Source: Actinokineospora xionganensis
GTDB lineage: Bacteria; Actinomycetota; Actinomycetes; Mycobacteriales; Pseudonocardiaceae
Direction of reading: 5' to 3'
Length of the DNA: 64,000 bases
Assembly (NCBI RefSeq): GCF_014323725.1
Contig: NZ_JABVED010000006.1
Span: 186,001 to 250,000, forward strand
Within the stretch, counting starts at the first letter, position 1. Each line of letters begins with the position of its first letter. The position numbers and the translations under genes are program-made. Below, one piece after another: positions 27,132-34,296 of this stretch. The notes under the pieces were generated by a model that was not told the origin of the DNA, made no database searches, and was given only the letters and a program-made list of their open reading frames with translations.

Positions 27132-28672
27132 GCGAGTGCTCTCGACCGAGTCAGGTCGACGATGTCGATGAGGTGTTCCGGGCCGCGCAGCACACCGTCC
27201 TCCGTCTCGATGTCGACCACCCCGCCGTCGGGAACCAACGACAGGCGGATCTCCATCGTGCCGTCACTGGTCGTGGTCTTGACCTCGGTGTCACCGGGCA
27301 GCCGGGCGGAAAGGGCGTCGCCGAGCAGGCCGAGGAACAGCCGGAACGAACGGGCGTCGAGCACATCGAGCTCGGACAGGCGGACCGGGCCGTGCGTGGT
27401 CAGCCTCCGTCGCGCCTCAGCGGTCTCCTCGGCCTCCCGCGCGGCCAATGCCTCAAGCGCCCGACGCTGCTCACCACGGTCTGCGACCTGGGACGGCCTG
27501 CCACGTCGCTCATAGTTGCCGGTGCGACGCAGTTGCGGACTGATGTGCACGGCGGGCGCGTCCGCCCACGGCGTGCTCGGTGTCGGCTCGGTCTCCTGCC
27601 AGTCGGCGAGGGTGGCAGGGGTGACCGTCATGTGTCGGGTGGAGTTGAGGCCGAACGCCGCCCGCCACAGTCGGTGCGCCGAGTCGTCGTCCGGCACCTC
27701 GGCGAACCAGCGCGCCAACGTCCGGAAGTCGGCGGAGCGGTCGGAGCGGCCCGACCGCCTCTCGTTGAGCGCCGCCACGGTGTCGATGAGCTGGGTGATC
27801 GCGCTGACCGCCGCGCCTCGCAGCAGCCGGGCCTGCGACGGGTGGTCCGAGCCTGCCGAGACGAACCAGTCGCGCAGGCCTCGCCACCGGTTGCGCCAGC
27901 CGTCCAAGGCGCGGGTGTAATCCTCCGTCGCCAGTTCGTGGTCGGGTGCCGCGTCGACCGCTTCCCGCTGCGCGGCGACGCCGAGCAGGCGGTCGACATC
28001 GCCGCCATCGATCTGCCCGAGGAGGGTGGCGATCTCCGCGCCACGGTTGGCCAGGTCGGCGATGAACCGGTTGATGTAGTCGATCAGGCGCTGCTTGTAG
28101 GCGACGAACGCCTCCACGTCGCCGTCGGCGAAGTCAATCACCCGCCGCAAGGAGGCCATGAACGCCTGAGCGTTGTCTGCCAGGCCGCTGAACCGCTCGG
28201 CGAGACCGAGCAGGAGGAAGTGCACCTTGGCCGGGTCCAGGGCGGCGGGATCCGTGGCCGCCAACTCGGCGAACGCCCGCAACTGGACGGCGATGTCGGC
28301 CAAGGCAACGGATTGCAGCGCACCACGCTTGCCGATCGCTTCCTCGTAGACGGCGATGGCGTTCTCGGCCGCCTGCCCGCGCGGGGTCAGTTGGTAGAGG
28401 TAGCGAGCGCGGTGGAAATCGGCGACCGTGGTGACCCGGCCGGTGTCCGGGTCCGAACGCAGGTTTCCCCACCCGACGAGCTGGTCCAGCGCCGATCCGA
28501 CCTGGTCAGGGTCCCCGTTGCCGAGTTCGGCGGCGACGTCCTCAGGACGCAGGTGAACGATGAACCGGTCACGGGCACGGGCGAAGGTCCGCAGCACGGC
28601 GCGGTAGGTCTCGGCGTTGGGTGCGCTCAGGTGCGCGAACGGCTGACTCGTGTCTGCGCCTTGCGCTGTCAT
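27128..28672 (-). CDS. jetA: Wadjet JetA, MukF-like kleisin subunit (DUF2397/TIGR02677)
   Basis: The first gene of the Wadjet operon, 514 aa from ATG 28672 (MTAQGADTSQPF). An in-frame ATG three codons upstream (28681) is equally possible because neither has a strong Shine-Dalgarno. The N-terminal part has winged-helix character (YRAVLRTFARARDRFIVHLRPEDVAAELG). The middle is helical (FADGDVEAFVAYKQRLIDYI) and the C-terminal domain ends in a DUF2397-type region. JetA is the kleisin-like bridge between JetC heads. The gene overlaps jetB by ATGA. A palindrome (28687-28698) and a 14-bp hairpin (28713-28744) lie directly upstream and may control the operon. Confidence 0.9.
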   Translation of the reverse strand: MTAQGADTSQPFAHLSAPNAETYRAVLRTFARARDRFIVHLRPEDVAAELGNGDPDQVGSALDQLVGWGNLRSDPDTGRVTTVADFHRARYLYQLTPRGQAAENAIAVYEEAIGKRGALQSVALADIAVQLRAFAELAATDPAALDPAKVHFLLLGLAERFSGLADNAQAFMASLRRVIDFADGDVEAFVAYKQRLIDYINRFIADLANRGAEIATLLGQIDGGDVDRLLGVAAQREAVDAAPDHELATEDYTRALDGWRNRWRGLRDWFVSAGSDHPSQARLLRGAAVSAITQLIDTVAALNERRSGRSDRSADFRTLARWFAEVPDDDSAHRLWRAAFGLNSTRHMTVTPATLADWQETEPTPSTPWADAPAVHISPQLRRTGNYERRGRPSQVADRGEQRRALEALAAREAEETAEARRRLTTHGPVRLSELDVLDARSFRLFLGLLGDALSARLPGDTEVKTTTSDGTMEIRLSLVPDGGVVDIETEDGVLRGPEHLIDIVDLTRSRALA

Positions 28673-28686
28673 GGCACCCATTGTGA

Positions 28687-28698
28687 CGGTATGTACCG
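28687..28698. promoter_or_regulatory. CGGTA-TG-TACCG palindrome just upstream of jetA
   Basis: Perfect 5-bp arms around a 2-nt centre, 6 nt from the outer possible jetA start (28681). Its position fits an operator overlapping the jetA transcription or translation start. No regulator gene adjoins it, so function is inferred from position only. Confidence 0.35.
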
Positions 28699-28712
28699 AC
28701 GGTCTTTCCCGG

Positions 28713-28744
28713 TGTCCGGCCGTTCGACGCCGAACGGCTGGACA
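28713..28744. terminator. 14-bp hairpin between tfoX and jetA (terminator or 5'-leader structure)
   Basis: Arms 28713-28726 and 28731-28744 pair over 14 bp with one G-U pair and an ACGC tetraloop. The structure lies 32-41 nt upstream of the jetA start and 174 nt after the tfoX stop, both on the minus strand. There is no U-tract, which is common for actinobacterial terminators. It may end the arsR-SRPBCC-tfoX transcript, or it may be a leader structure of the Wadjet mRNA. Confidence 0.55.
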
Positions 28745-28917
28745 CAGCGCGGCTGGGCGGCGCACGTGGGCAGCGCACCTGCCAGGCAGCGTGATCTTTG
28801 CGCGCGTCGGGTTCGGCAACCTCCTTTCTCGGACGTGCGCGCCCCAAAGCTGGCGCCTGCGGACAACACGGTCTCAGCGCTGCCGCTGAGTCGTTGTGGA
28901 GCTTCAGCGAGACACGA

Positions 28918-29247
28918 TCACTTCGCGGGCAGACCTCGGGCGTGCAAGACACCCCGCTGGATCCAGTCGTCCAGGGTGTCGTCGTCGGCGAGGTGGTCGG
29001 GGTCGACCATGATCCAGTTCTTCATCGGGCGGCTGCCCATCTCCGGCACCCGCACGCCAGGCTCGGCCAAGGCCGCCGCGGAAGCGTCCGGCGACAGCCG
29101 CACGATCAGGCCGTCGCCGTAGACGCCGCACGACATGTTGCCTTGGAAGAGGAAGACGAGGGTGCCGAACATCTTCTTCTCGGTCACTCCCGGCATCTCG
29201 CCGACCAGCGCCCTGACTCTCGTGGCGAGGGATTCGTCGTATGCCAT
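28918..29247 (-). CDS. TfoX/Sxy N-terminal-domain protein
   Basis: A 109-aa protein consisting only of the TfoX_N domain: MAYDESLATRVRALVGE, then EKKMFGTLVFLFQGNM, GLIVRLSPD and RPMKNWIMVDP. Single-domain TfoX-like proteins are common in actinobacteria and are not known to control competence there; the function is unknown. The ATG at 29247 follows the SRPBCC gene by 9 nt with a GGAG-like site, so it is the third gene of the arsR operon. A close paralogue lies at 33429-33758. Confidence 0.85.
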   Translation of the reverse strand: MAYDESLATRVRALVGEMPGVTEKKMFGTLVFLFQGNMSCGVYGDGLIVRLSPDASAAALAEPGVRVPEMGSRPMKNWIMVDPDHLADDDTLDDWIQRGVLHARGLPAK

Positions 29248-29256
29248 TCCGGGCTC

Positions 29257-29661
29257 CTATTCGGCGTCGCTGAGGTTGTGGAGGTAGGTGGTCCAGCCCC
29301 GGTCGTGGGAGGCCAGCGACGGGTGGGGCAGACCGGTGTGGACGAGTCGCAGGTGGGTGCCGGTGTCGTCAGGGGTCAGGGTGACCGTGACGGTGCTGCT
29401 GCCCGGTGGGACGTCCTTGTTACCCTCGAAGCCCCAGGTGAACACGACCTTGTGGGGCGGTTCGACCAGCACGTATTCGCCGAGCACCGTCGCCTTGTCG
29501 TGCACCACGCAGCGGTACACGCCGCCGGGGCGGGGGTCCAGGGTCGCTTCGACGCCCATCCAGCGCGGATGGCGTTCGGGGTCGGTGAAGTAGGCGAACA
29601 CGGTCTCGGGTGGGGCCTTGATGTGGATCTCGTGTTCGACCCGGTCGGAAACGATCGTCAC
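29257..29661 (-). CDS. SRPBCC (AHSA1-like) ligand-binding domain protein
   Basis: A 134-aa single START/Bet v1-like domain: VEHEIHIKAPPETVFAYFTDPERHPRWMG at the N-terminus, PGGVYRC, VVFTWGFEGN and a closing helix with LVHTGLP...GWTTYLHNL. These cavities bind hydrophobic ligands; the substrate is unknown. The gene overlaps the upstream arsR stop by ATGA. An ArsR-type repressor paired with an AHSA1-type protein is a common bacterial arrangement and suggests co-regulated function. Confidence 0.87.
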   Translation of the reverse strand: MTIVSDRVEHEIHIKAPPETVFAYFTDPERHPRWMGVEATLDPRPGGVYRCVVHDKATVLGEYVLVEPPHKVVFTWGFEGNKDVPPGSSTVTVTLTPDDTGTHLRLVHTGLPHPSLASHDRGWTTYLHNLSDAE

Positions 29662-29981
29662 GCTTGGTCCTTCCGCTCGCCGCGGGCGGCCTCAGTCTCG
29701 GCTTCCAGCTTGAGTCGTTCAAGGCCGGTCATCCAGAAGCGGTCGACGAAGCGCTTGAGCCCGAGCAGGCCTGCCGGGTCTGCCCGATACAGGCGCTTTG
29801 TGCCCTCTCGGCGCTCGATCAGCAGGCCGGCTTCGCGCAGGACAGTGAGGTGTTGGGAGATGGCGGGCCGGGTGACGGCGAACCGCCGGGCGATCTCGCC
29901 CGCGGGAAGTTCCTGGTCGCGGACCAGTTCGAGGATCTTGCGCCTGCGAGGTTCGGCAAGCGCCTTGAGCTGAGCGTCCAC
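29658..29981 (-). CDS. ArsR-family winged-helix transcriptional regulator
   Basis: A 107-aa repressor-type protein: DAQLKALAEPRRRKILELV, the helix-turn-helix GEIARRFAVTRPAISQHLTVLREAGLL, and the wing ERREGTKRLYRAD. It lacks the ELCVCDL metal site of ArsR/SmtB, so it is probably not a metal sensor. I chose GTG at 29981. The longer frame, which would start at TTG 30017, uses what looks like the -35 box of the gene's own promoter, and the -10 box would lie inside the coding region. With GTG 29981 the mRNA would be leaderless or nearly so. The stop overlaps the SRPBCC start by ATGA. Autorepression through the operator at 29991-30006 is likely. Confidence 0.85.
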   Translation of the reverse strand: MDAQLKALAEPRRRKILELVRDQELPAGEIARRFAVTRPAISQHLTVLREAGLLIERREGTKRLYRADPAGLLGLKRFVDRFWMTGLERLKLEAETEAARGERKDQA

Positions 29982-29988
29982 GGGGCTT

Positions 29989-30017
29989 ATGTTAGATGTC
30001 GCTAACGTAAGCGTCAA
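29989..30017 (-). promoter_or_regulatory. Sigma-70-type promoter of the arsR operon
   Basis: On the minus strand, TTGACG (30017-30012) is followed by exactly 17 nt and TAACAT (29994-29989). The predicted transcription start, about 7 nt further on, falls at the GTG start codon 29981, implying a leaderless transcript. Confidence 0.6.
29991..30006. promoter_or_regulatory. Probable ArsR operator, GTTAG-N6-CTAAC
   Basis: Perfect 5-bp inverted repeat lying between and overlapping the -35/-10 boxes of the arsR promoter. Its size and place fit an autoregulatory operator of an ArsR-type dimer. Confidence 0.6.
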
Positions 30018-30197
30018 CTAACCCTCGGAATCCCCGCAGACGACCGGATGGCGCTGGAGTTCGCGGTCGCGCGGTTCGAGTTGCGGGTCGAGCCCGTTCC
30101 CGAGTTCGGCGCCGACCTGGGCGCCGCTGATGTGCACCCTCGAGGACCACACCGAGACTGGCGCGTCCACGTCTTTGTTCCGTCGCGGCAACTGATT

Positions 30198-30920
30198 TCA
30201 GGGGCGCGGCGGGGGTGCGTACTCGATGTAGAGGGGACTGGCGATCACGTAGCGGGTGGTTCCGACGACGAAGTTCGCCGTGACGCGGGCATAGCCTGCC
30301 ATCCAGGCCGCTGTCTCCGGATGTGTCCGGCCGTCGATGGTGCGCAGCAGGTCGATGGTGGCGCCCGGTAGGTGTCGGCCCGCGTAGTGGTTCGGCGCCA
30401 CCACGTGGCCGTCGGAGGCGGACGGCTGTGCGCTCAGGAGGCCGATCAGCAAGTCGATGTTGTTGGTGATCGCGCCCGCGCCGCTTCCCCCGGAATCCGC
30501 CGTCTCCACGGTGTGTCCGGCGGGCGGGGCCACCGCTTGGGCTCTGCCCTCGATCCGCAGGTGGTTGCTGGAGCAGTGCAGGATCAGGCGGGTCGAGCCC
30601 GGTTGGGTCGCGCGGTCGACGAACAGGGTCATGCCCGGGACGGGGCCGCCGTCGAGGACCAGGTAGTTCAGTGGGGCCTCGAAATGGACCCAGTGGCCCG
30701 CCACCGCCGCCGGGTCGTCGTACCAGCGGGCGGTGCGCTCGATGTGGGCGATGACCCTGGCCAACTGCTTGAGCCTGCTCCGCTCCGCGTCCGGCGTGGG
30801 CTCGACGCCGATCTCCAGGACCGGGGTCTTGAGGTTCACCTTCGGCCGCGGCCAGAGCGACCGCAGTGCTGGCAGGAACTGCTCCAGCTTGCGGTCCGAC
30901 AAGTACACAAGTTCGCGCAT
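30198..30920 (-). CDS. Uncharacterised actinobacterial protein (SAVMC3_10250-like)
   Basis: A 240-aa soluble protein beginning MRELVYLSDRKLEQFLPAL. The N-terminus resembles a protein family found in actinomycetes that I remember as SAVMC3_10250-like; function unknown. There is a YLVLDGG...MTLFVDR...TRLILHCSSNHLRIEG segment of alternating strands. The ATG at 30920 has GGAGG a few bases upstream. It is transcribed divergently from the kinase gene across only 55 nt, so the two promoters share that spacer. The 180 nt between its stop and the arsR promoter holds no gene I can support. Confidence 0.6.
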   Translation of the reverse strand: MRELVYLSDRKLEQFLPALRSLWPRPKVNLKTPVLEIGVEPTPDAERSRLKQLARVIAHIERTARWYDDPAAVAGHWVHFEAPLNYLVLDGGPVPGMTLFVDRATQPGSTRLILHCSSNHLRIEGRAQAVAPPAGHTVETADSGGSGAGAITNNIDLLIGLLSAQPSASDGHVVAPNHYAGRHLPGATIDLLRTIDGRTHPETAAWMAGYARVTANFVVGTTRYVIASPLYIEYAPPPRP

Positions 30921-30975
30921 CGCCCCTCCTCACCGTATTGATCACGCTACCCTGAGTCGACCACGGGAGGCTTGC

Positions 30976-32499
30976 GTGACCCCTGACGGACCAACCGATG
31001 CGGTGCCGACACAGCCCCGCTGGGCTGAGATCGCCGCGCACCGGCCCTTGGGGGCCGACGAGCCGCGTGAGGTCGGTGGTTATCGGCTGCGGGCCGCACT
31101 CGGCGAGGGCGGGATGGGCCGGGTCTACCTGTCCAACACCCCTGGCGGGCGACCGATCGCGCTCAAGGTCATCCGGGCCGAGTTCGCTGCCGACCCGTCT
31201 TTCCGGCGCCGCTTCGAACAGGAAGTCAGCACAGCGCAACGGGTTCAGGGGCTCTACACCGCTCCGGTGATCGATGCCAATCCGCGCGCCGAGCAGCCTT
31301 GGCTCGCTACCGCGTACGTCGCGGGTCCCTCACTGCAGCAGGCGGTCGGCGCGTACGGCCCGCTGCCGGTGGAGAGTGTGCTCATCCTGGTGGCCGGAGT
31401 GGCCGAGGCGTTGCAGTCCATCCACTCCGCGAACATCGTGCATCGGGATTTGAAGCCCTCCAACGTGATCCTTGCCGCCGACGGTCCCCGTGTGATCGAT
31501 TTCGGCATCGCCAGGGCGGTCGACACGACGTCGGTCACCCAGGCAGGCATCCGGGTCGGCACCCCCGCTTTCATGGCACCGGAACAGGTTCGTGGCCAAC
31601 CGGTCACGCCCGCGCTCGACATCTTCGCGCTGGGCTCGCTCGCCGTGTACGCGGCGACCGGGGAACTGCCGTTCGGCGGCGGACTCGACCCGGCTGTGCC
31701 GTACCGAATCCTCGAGGAGGAACCCGACCTGGCCGCCTGCCCGACACAGCTGCGGGAGCTGGTGACCCGGTGCCTGGCCAAGGATCCCCGGCAGCGCCCG
31801 TCGCCGGTCCAGGTGATCGAGATGTGCAGGCAGGCCTCCACCGGGACCCAGCTGCACATGGGCGAAGGGTGGTTGCCGCCCGCGGTCGCGGCCGCGGTGA
31901 GCCGGATCGCGGTGACGCCGGTCCCCCCGGTTCCGCGAGCGCCCAAACGTTCTCGCTTCCGAGTCGCCGCCGCGGTCGGGTTCGCGGTGCTCGCGATCGG
32001 ATCGGGCATCGGCGCCGCCGCGATCGCGGGCGCCTTCGACGCGAAGACACCGGAGAACACAGCGGAGAAGAGCGCCGACCAGTCCACTCCAGGCACCTCG
32101 TCGACAGCCACCGGGAGCAAGCCCGGCGGCGGCGAGCCGGAGATCCTCACCCAGGTCGACGCTGTGGACCTGGCCCTCGGCAATGGCGTCTACCTGGCTG
32201 AACCCACCACGATGGTCCGCTGGGAGGGATTCCCCGACATAGCCCACGTCTATGACAAGGGGATCTCCTTCAACAACGCCCAAGTAGTGCTGTTGGACGA
32301 CGACCAGGCAGGCGATCACCGCACCTGCACCACGGACACCCGCTACGCACTCACCACCAAGTTCAACGACGTCACCGTGGGCACCAAGTTCTGCGTCCTG
32401 ACCGACCAGCGGGTCGCCATGGTCGAAGTCAGGAAAGCGCCCGACCCGGACGAATCCAGCCAGTACTACCGGCTCGCGATCACCATCTGGCGCGCCTAG
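30976..32499 (+). CDS. Transmembrane Ser/Thr protein kinase (Pkn2/Hanks type)
   Basis: A 507-aa membrane kinase. GTG 30976 follows GGGAGG (30965-30970). The kinase domain spans ~37-300: LGEGGMGRVYL glycine loop, ALKVI lysine, H156-R-D158-LKPSN catalytic loop, D175-FG, GTPAFMAPEQV activation segment. A Pro/Arg-rich juxtamembrane stretch precedes one transmembrane helix at ~330-355 (VAAAVGFAVLAIGSGIGAAA). The remaining ~150 residues lie outside the membrane, with a Thr/Ser/Gly-rich linker and a small Cys-containing domain (HRTCTTDTRY...KFCVLTD). There are no PASTA repeats, so it is not PknB itself. It presumably phosphorylates cytoplasmic targets in response to an external signal. Confidence 0.9.
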   Translation: MTPDGPTDAVPTQPRWAEIAAHRPLGADEPREVGGYRLRAALGEGGMGRVYLSNTPGGRPIALKVIRAEFAADPSFRRRFEQEVSTAQRVQGLYTAPVIDANPRAEQPWLATAYVAGPSLQQAVGAYGPLPVESVLILVAGVAEALQSIHSANIVHRDLKPSNVILAADGPRVIDFGIARAVDTTSVTQAGIRVGTPAFMAPEQVRGQPVTPALDIFALGSLAVYAATGELPFGGGLDPAVPYRILEEEPDLAACPTQLRELVTRCLAKDPRQRPSPVQVIEMCRQASTGTQLHMGEGWLPPAVAAAVSRIAVTPVPPVPRAPKRSRFRVAAAVGFAVLAIGSGIGAAAIAGAFDAKTPENTAEKSADQSTPGTSSTATGSKPGGGEPEILTQVDAVDLALGNGVYLAEPTTMVRWEGFPDIAHVYDKGISFNNAQVVLLDDDQAGDHRTCTTDTRYALTTKFNDVTVGTKFCVLTDQRVAMVEVRKAPDPDESSQYYRLAITIWRA

Positions 32500-32521
32500 C
32501 GACCGTGGGTAGGGTCGGCGC

Positions 32522-33427
32522 ATGTGCCTGACGTGCGTGCTGCCGCTGATGGTGTCCGGCCCCGCGCCGGTGTTTCCCACCAGCGCGCCCGAGCCGGGTT
32601 GGCTCAAGGACAAGCTGGGCGGATCGATCACCTGGACGGGCTGCGCCGGTTTCGTGCTCGAAGTCGGCGGTGAGCGGATCTGCTTCGACCCGTACGCCAG
32701 CAACCCCGGCCTGCGCGACACTCTGTTCCGCCCGGCCCGCCCCGATCACGCGCTGGTCGAGCGGACCTTCGGCAAGGTGTCCGGGATCTTCGTCGGACAC
32801 ACCCACTTCGACCACGCCATGGACGTCGCGCCGCTGGCCAAGGCCAACCCCGGGTGCGTGGTGCACGCAAGCCCGACGACCACGGAGATCTGCCGCAGGC
32901 AGGGCGTCCCCGACGACCAGCTCCACCCGGTCGAGGACGGCGAACGAGTCACCATCGGCCCGTTCACCGTGGAGGCCATCGCCTCCCGACACGGGACGGT
33001 GCCGATCGCGAGCCGGATCGACGTCATCGAGCTACGCGGCGAAGGGATGCCGAAGACAGTGTTCCGGTGGCCGCGCGGGCAGGTGTTCGCCTACCGGGTC
33101 GAGGTCGGCGGCCTGTCGCTGCACCTGCAGACCAGCGCCGGGATCGAGGACTCCCCACTCGCCCGCCAAGCACCGGTCGACGTGCTGATCGCGTGCCTGG
33201 CGGCCCGGCAGGGCACCGAGGGATACTTCCGCCGGTTGGGCGAACGGCTGTGCCCCAAGGTGATCATCCCTTGCCACCACGACAACTTCTTCCGCCCGCT
33301 GAGCGAGCCGCCGCGGCCGGTGGCGCGCCTGGACTGGCCGGGCTTCCTCGACGACGTGGCCCGACTGGCCGACGCCTACGGCACGCGGCTGGTCCAACTG
33401 CCCCGGGGTGCCGCCGTCGCGATCTGA
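32522..33427 (+). CDS. MBL-fold metallo-hydrolase (UlaG-like)
   Basis: A 301-aa metallo-beta-lactamase-fold protein. The zinc-binding motif is H93-T-H95-F-D97-H98 in FVGHTHFDHAMD. Later ligands are in IASRHGTVP and IIPCHHDNF. The sequence ITWTGCAGFVLEVGGERICFDP is the usual UlaG/YycJ-like N-terminal strand pair. The substrate cannot be read from the sequence. It starts 22 nt after the kinase stop and could be co-transcribed with it. An alternative start at the second Met (MVSGPAP) is possible because the first ten residues are Cys/Leu-rich and unusual. Confidence 0.82.
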   Translation: MCLTCVLPLMVSGPAPVFPTSAPEPGWLKDKLGGSITWTGCAGFVLEVGGERICFDPYASNPGLRDTLFRPARPDHALVERTFGKVSGIFVGHTHFDHAMDVAPLAKANPGCVVHASPTTTEICRRQGVPDDQLHPVEDGERVTIGPFTVEAIASRHGTVPIASRIDVIELRGEGMPKTVFRWPRGQVFAYRVEVGGLSLHLQTSAGIEDSPLARQAPVDVLIACLAARQGTEGYFRRLGERLCPKVIIPCHHDNFFRPLSEPPRPVARLDWPGFLDDVARLADAYGTRLVQLPRGAAVAI

Positions 33428-33428
33428 G

Positions 33429-33758
33429 TCATTTCGGCGGCAGCGAGCAGGCGTAGTCGACCCCGGTGTCGACCCAACGCCGCAGGTCGTCGTCCTCGGC
33501 GTGGGCTTCAGGGCCGACGAGCACCCAGCCCTTCATCGGCCTGCCGGTGAAGTCGAAGACCCGCACACCCGGTTCGGCGAGCGCCGCCTGGGCGTCCTCC
33601 GGGTCGAGCCGGACGATCAGGGCCTCCCCGAGGACGCCGACCGACATGTTGCCCTGGAACAAAAACGCCAGACCGCCGAACATCTTCTTCTCCACCATGC
33701 CGGGCAGTTCCGCGACCAGGTCCCGGACGCGGGTGGCGAGTCCTTCGTCGTAAGCCAT
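33429..33758 (-). CDS. TfoX/Sxy N-terminal-domain protein, paralogue of the one at 28918-29247
   Basis: A 109-aa single TfoX_N domain. The ATG at 33758 is chosen because the protein then begins MAYDEGLATRVRDLV, matching its paralogue; the longer frame adds unrelated Arg/Gly-rich sequence. Shared blocks include EKKMFGGLAFLFQGNMS, LIVRLDPED and GRPMKGWVLVGPE. It ends 1 nt from the MBL gene stop, tail to tail. Function unknown. Confidence 0.83.
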   Translation of the reverse strand: MAYDEGLATRVRDLVAELPGMVEKKMFGGLAFLFQGNMSVGVLGEALIVRLDPEDAQAALAEPGVRVFDFTGRPMKGWVLVGPEAHAEDDDLRRWVDTGVDYACSLPPK

Positions 33759-33901
33759 GGGTCGAATGGTCCACCCGCGCCCACGCTGCCGCCAAGTGGA
33801 CGCAGCACCGTGGACACTAGGCGGATACAACCGCCGCCCCCTCGCGCCCGACAACCCCTATTCCCTGAACCCCCTACGGCCATTCGGGTGAGATTTCAAG
33901 G

Positions 33902-33916
33902 TACTACCGGTCGGTA
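33902..33916. promoter_or_regulatory. TetR-type operator-like sequence
   Basis: TACTACCGGTCGGTA shares its right half (ACCGGTCGGTA) with the common actinobacterial TetR operator TACCGACCGGTCGGTA; the left half is imperfect. No TetR gene is in the window. This is suggestive only. Confidence 0.3.
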
Positions 33917-33924
33917 ATTCGCGA

Positions 33925-34296
33925 ATGGACGCATGCCGCCGATCAGGGATTGCTTTACACAGTCTTGTTCGAGAATTCGAAGGGACGACACTCCGCGTCG
34001 GAGTCATGACGGACCGCCACTGGGTTGCCACATTCAGCCCTAGGGTGAACTGGGGCTATACGGCCAAAAGGGGGAAATGGCGGCGGTCGGTGTACGTGGC
34101 CGAACCGTCGATGCTCTTCTTTCCCGAGCACGCGCCGGCGGGCGCTACGCCGAAAAGAGGAACGCGGATTCGATTCCTCGGACTAATGCGGATGTCTGTC
34201 CTTCGTGGATACTTCACCGGCAACCCCGGCCCCCGTACGGACGTCTGTTTCATTGGCGAAGCGAGGCGGGAATCCTTGTTCGAAAGGGAGTCGTAG
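33925..34296 (+). CDS. Doubtful 123-aa hypothetical protein at the head of the NRPS operon
   Basis: The frame is open and its TAG stop abuts the GTG start of the flavoprotein gene, which would fit a coupled leader gene. Against it: no Shine-Dalgarno ahead of the ATG, third-position GC clearly lower than in neighbouring genes, an in-frame TTA near the start and no recognisable domain. Part of this stretch may be 5' leader RNA instead. Confidence 0.28.
   Translation: MDACRRSGIALHSLVREFEGTTLRVGVMTDRHWVATFSPRVNWGYTAKRGKWRRSVYVAEPSMLFFPEHAPAGATPKRGTRIRFLGLMRMSVLRGYFTGNPGPRTDVCFIGEARRESLFERES

Larger units (their letters stand above)
33759..34296. other. Upstream region of the NRPS operon
   Basis: About 540 nt of lower GC than the flanks, between the tfoX-like start and the first biosynthetic gene. 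It contains a TetR-operator-like sequence at 33902-33916 and one doubtful small ORF (33925-34296). It is the most likely promoter region of the 15-kb operon. Confidence 0.45.

Noticed and set aside
30048-30371. Small + strand ORF between arsR and the 240-aa gene
   Set aside because: It runs antisense into the 240-aa gene, has no ribosome-binding site and shows no domain.
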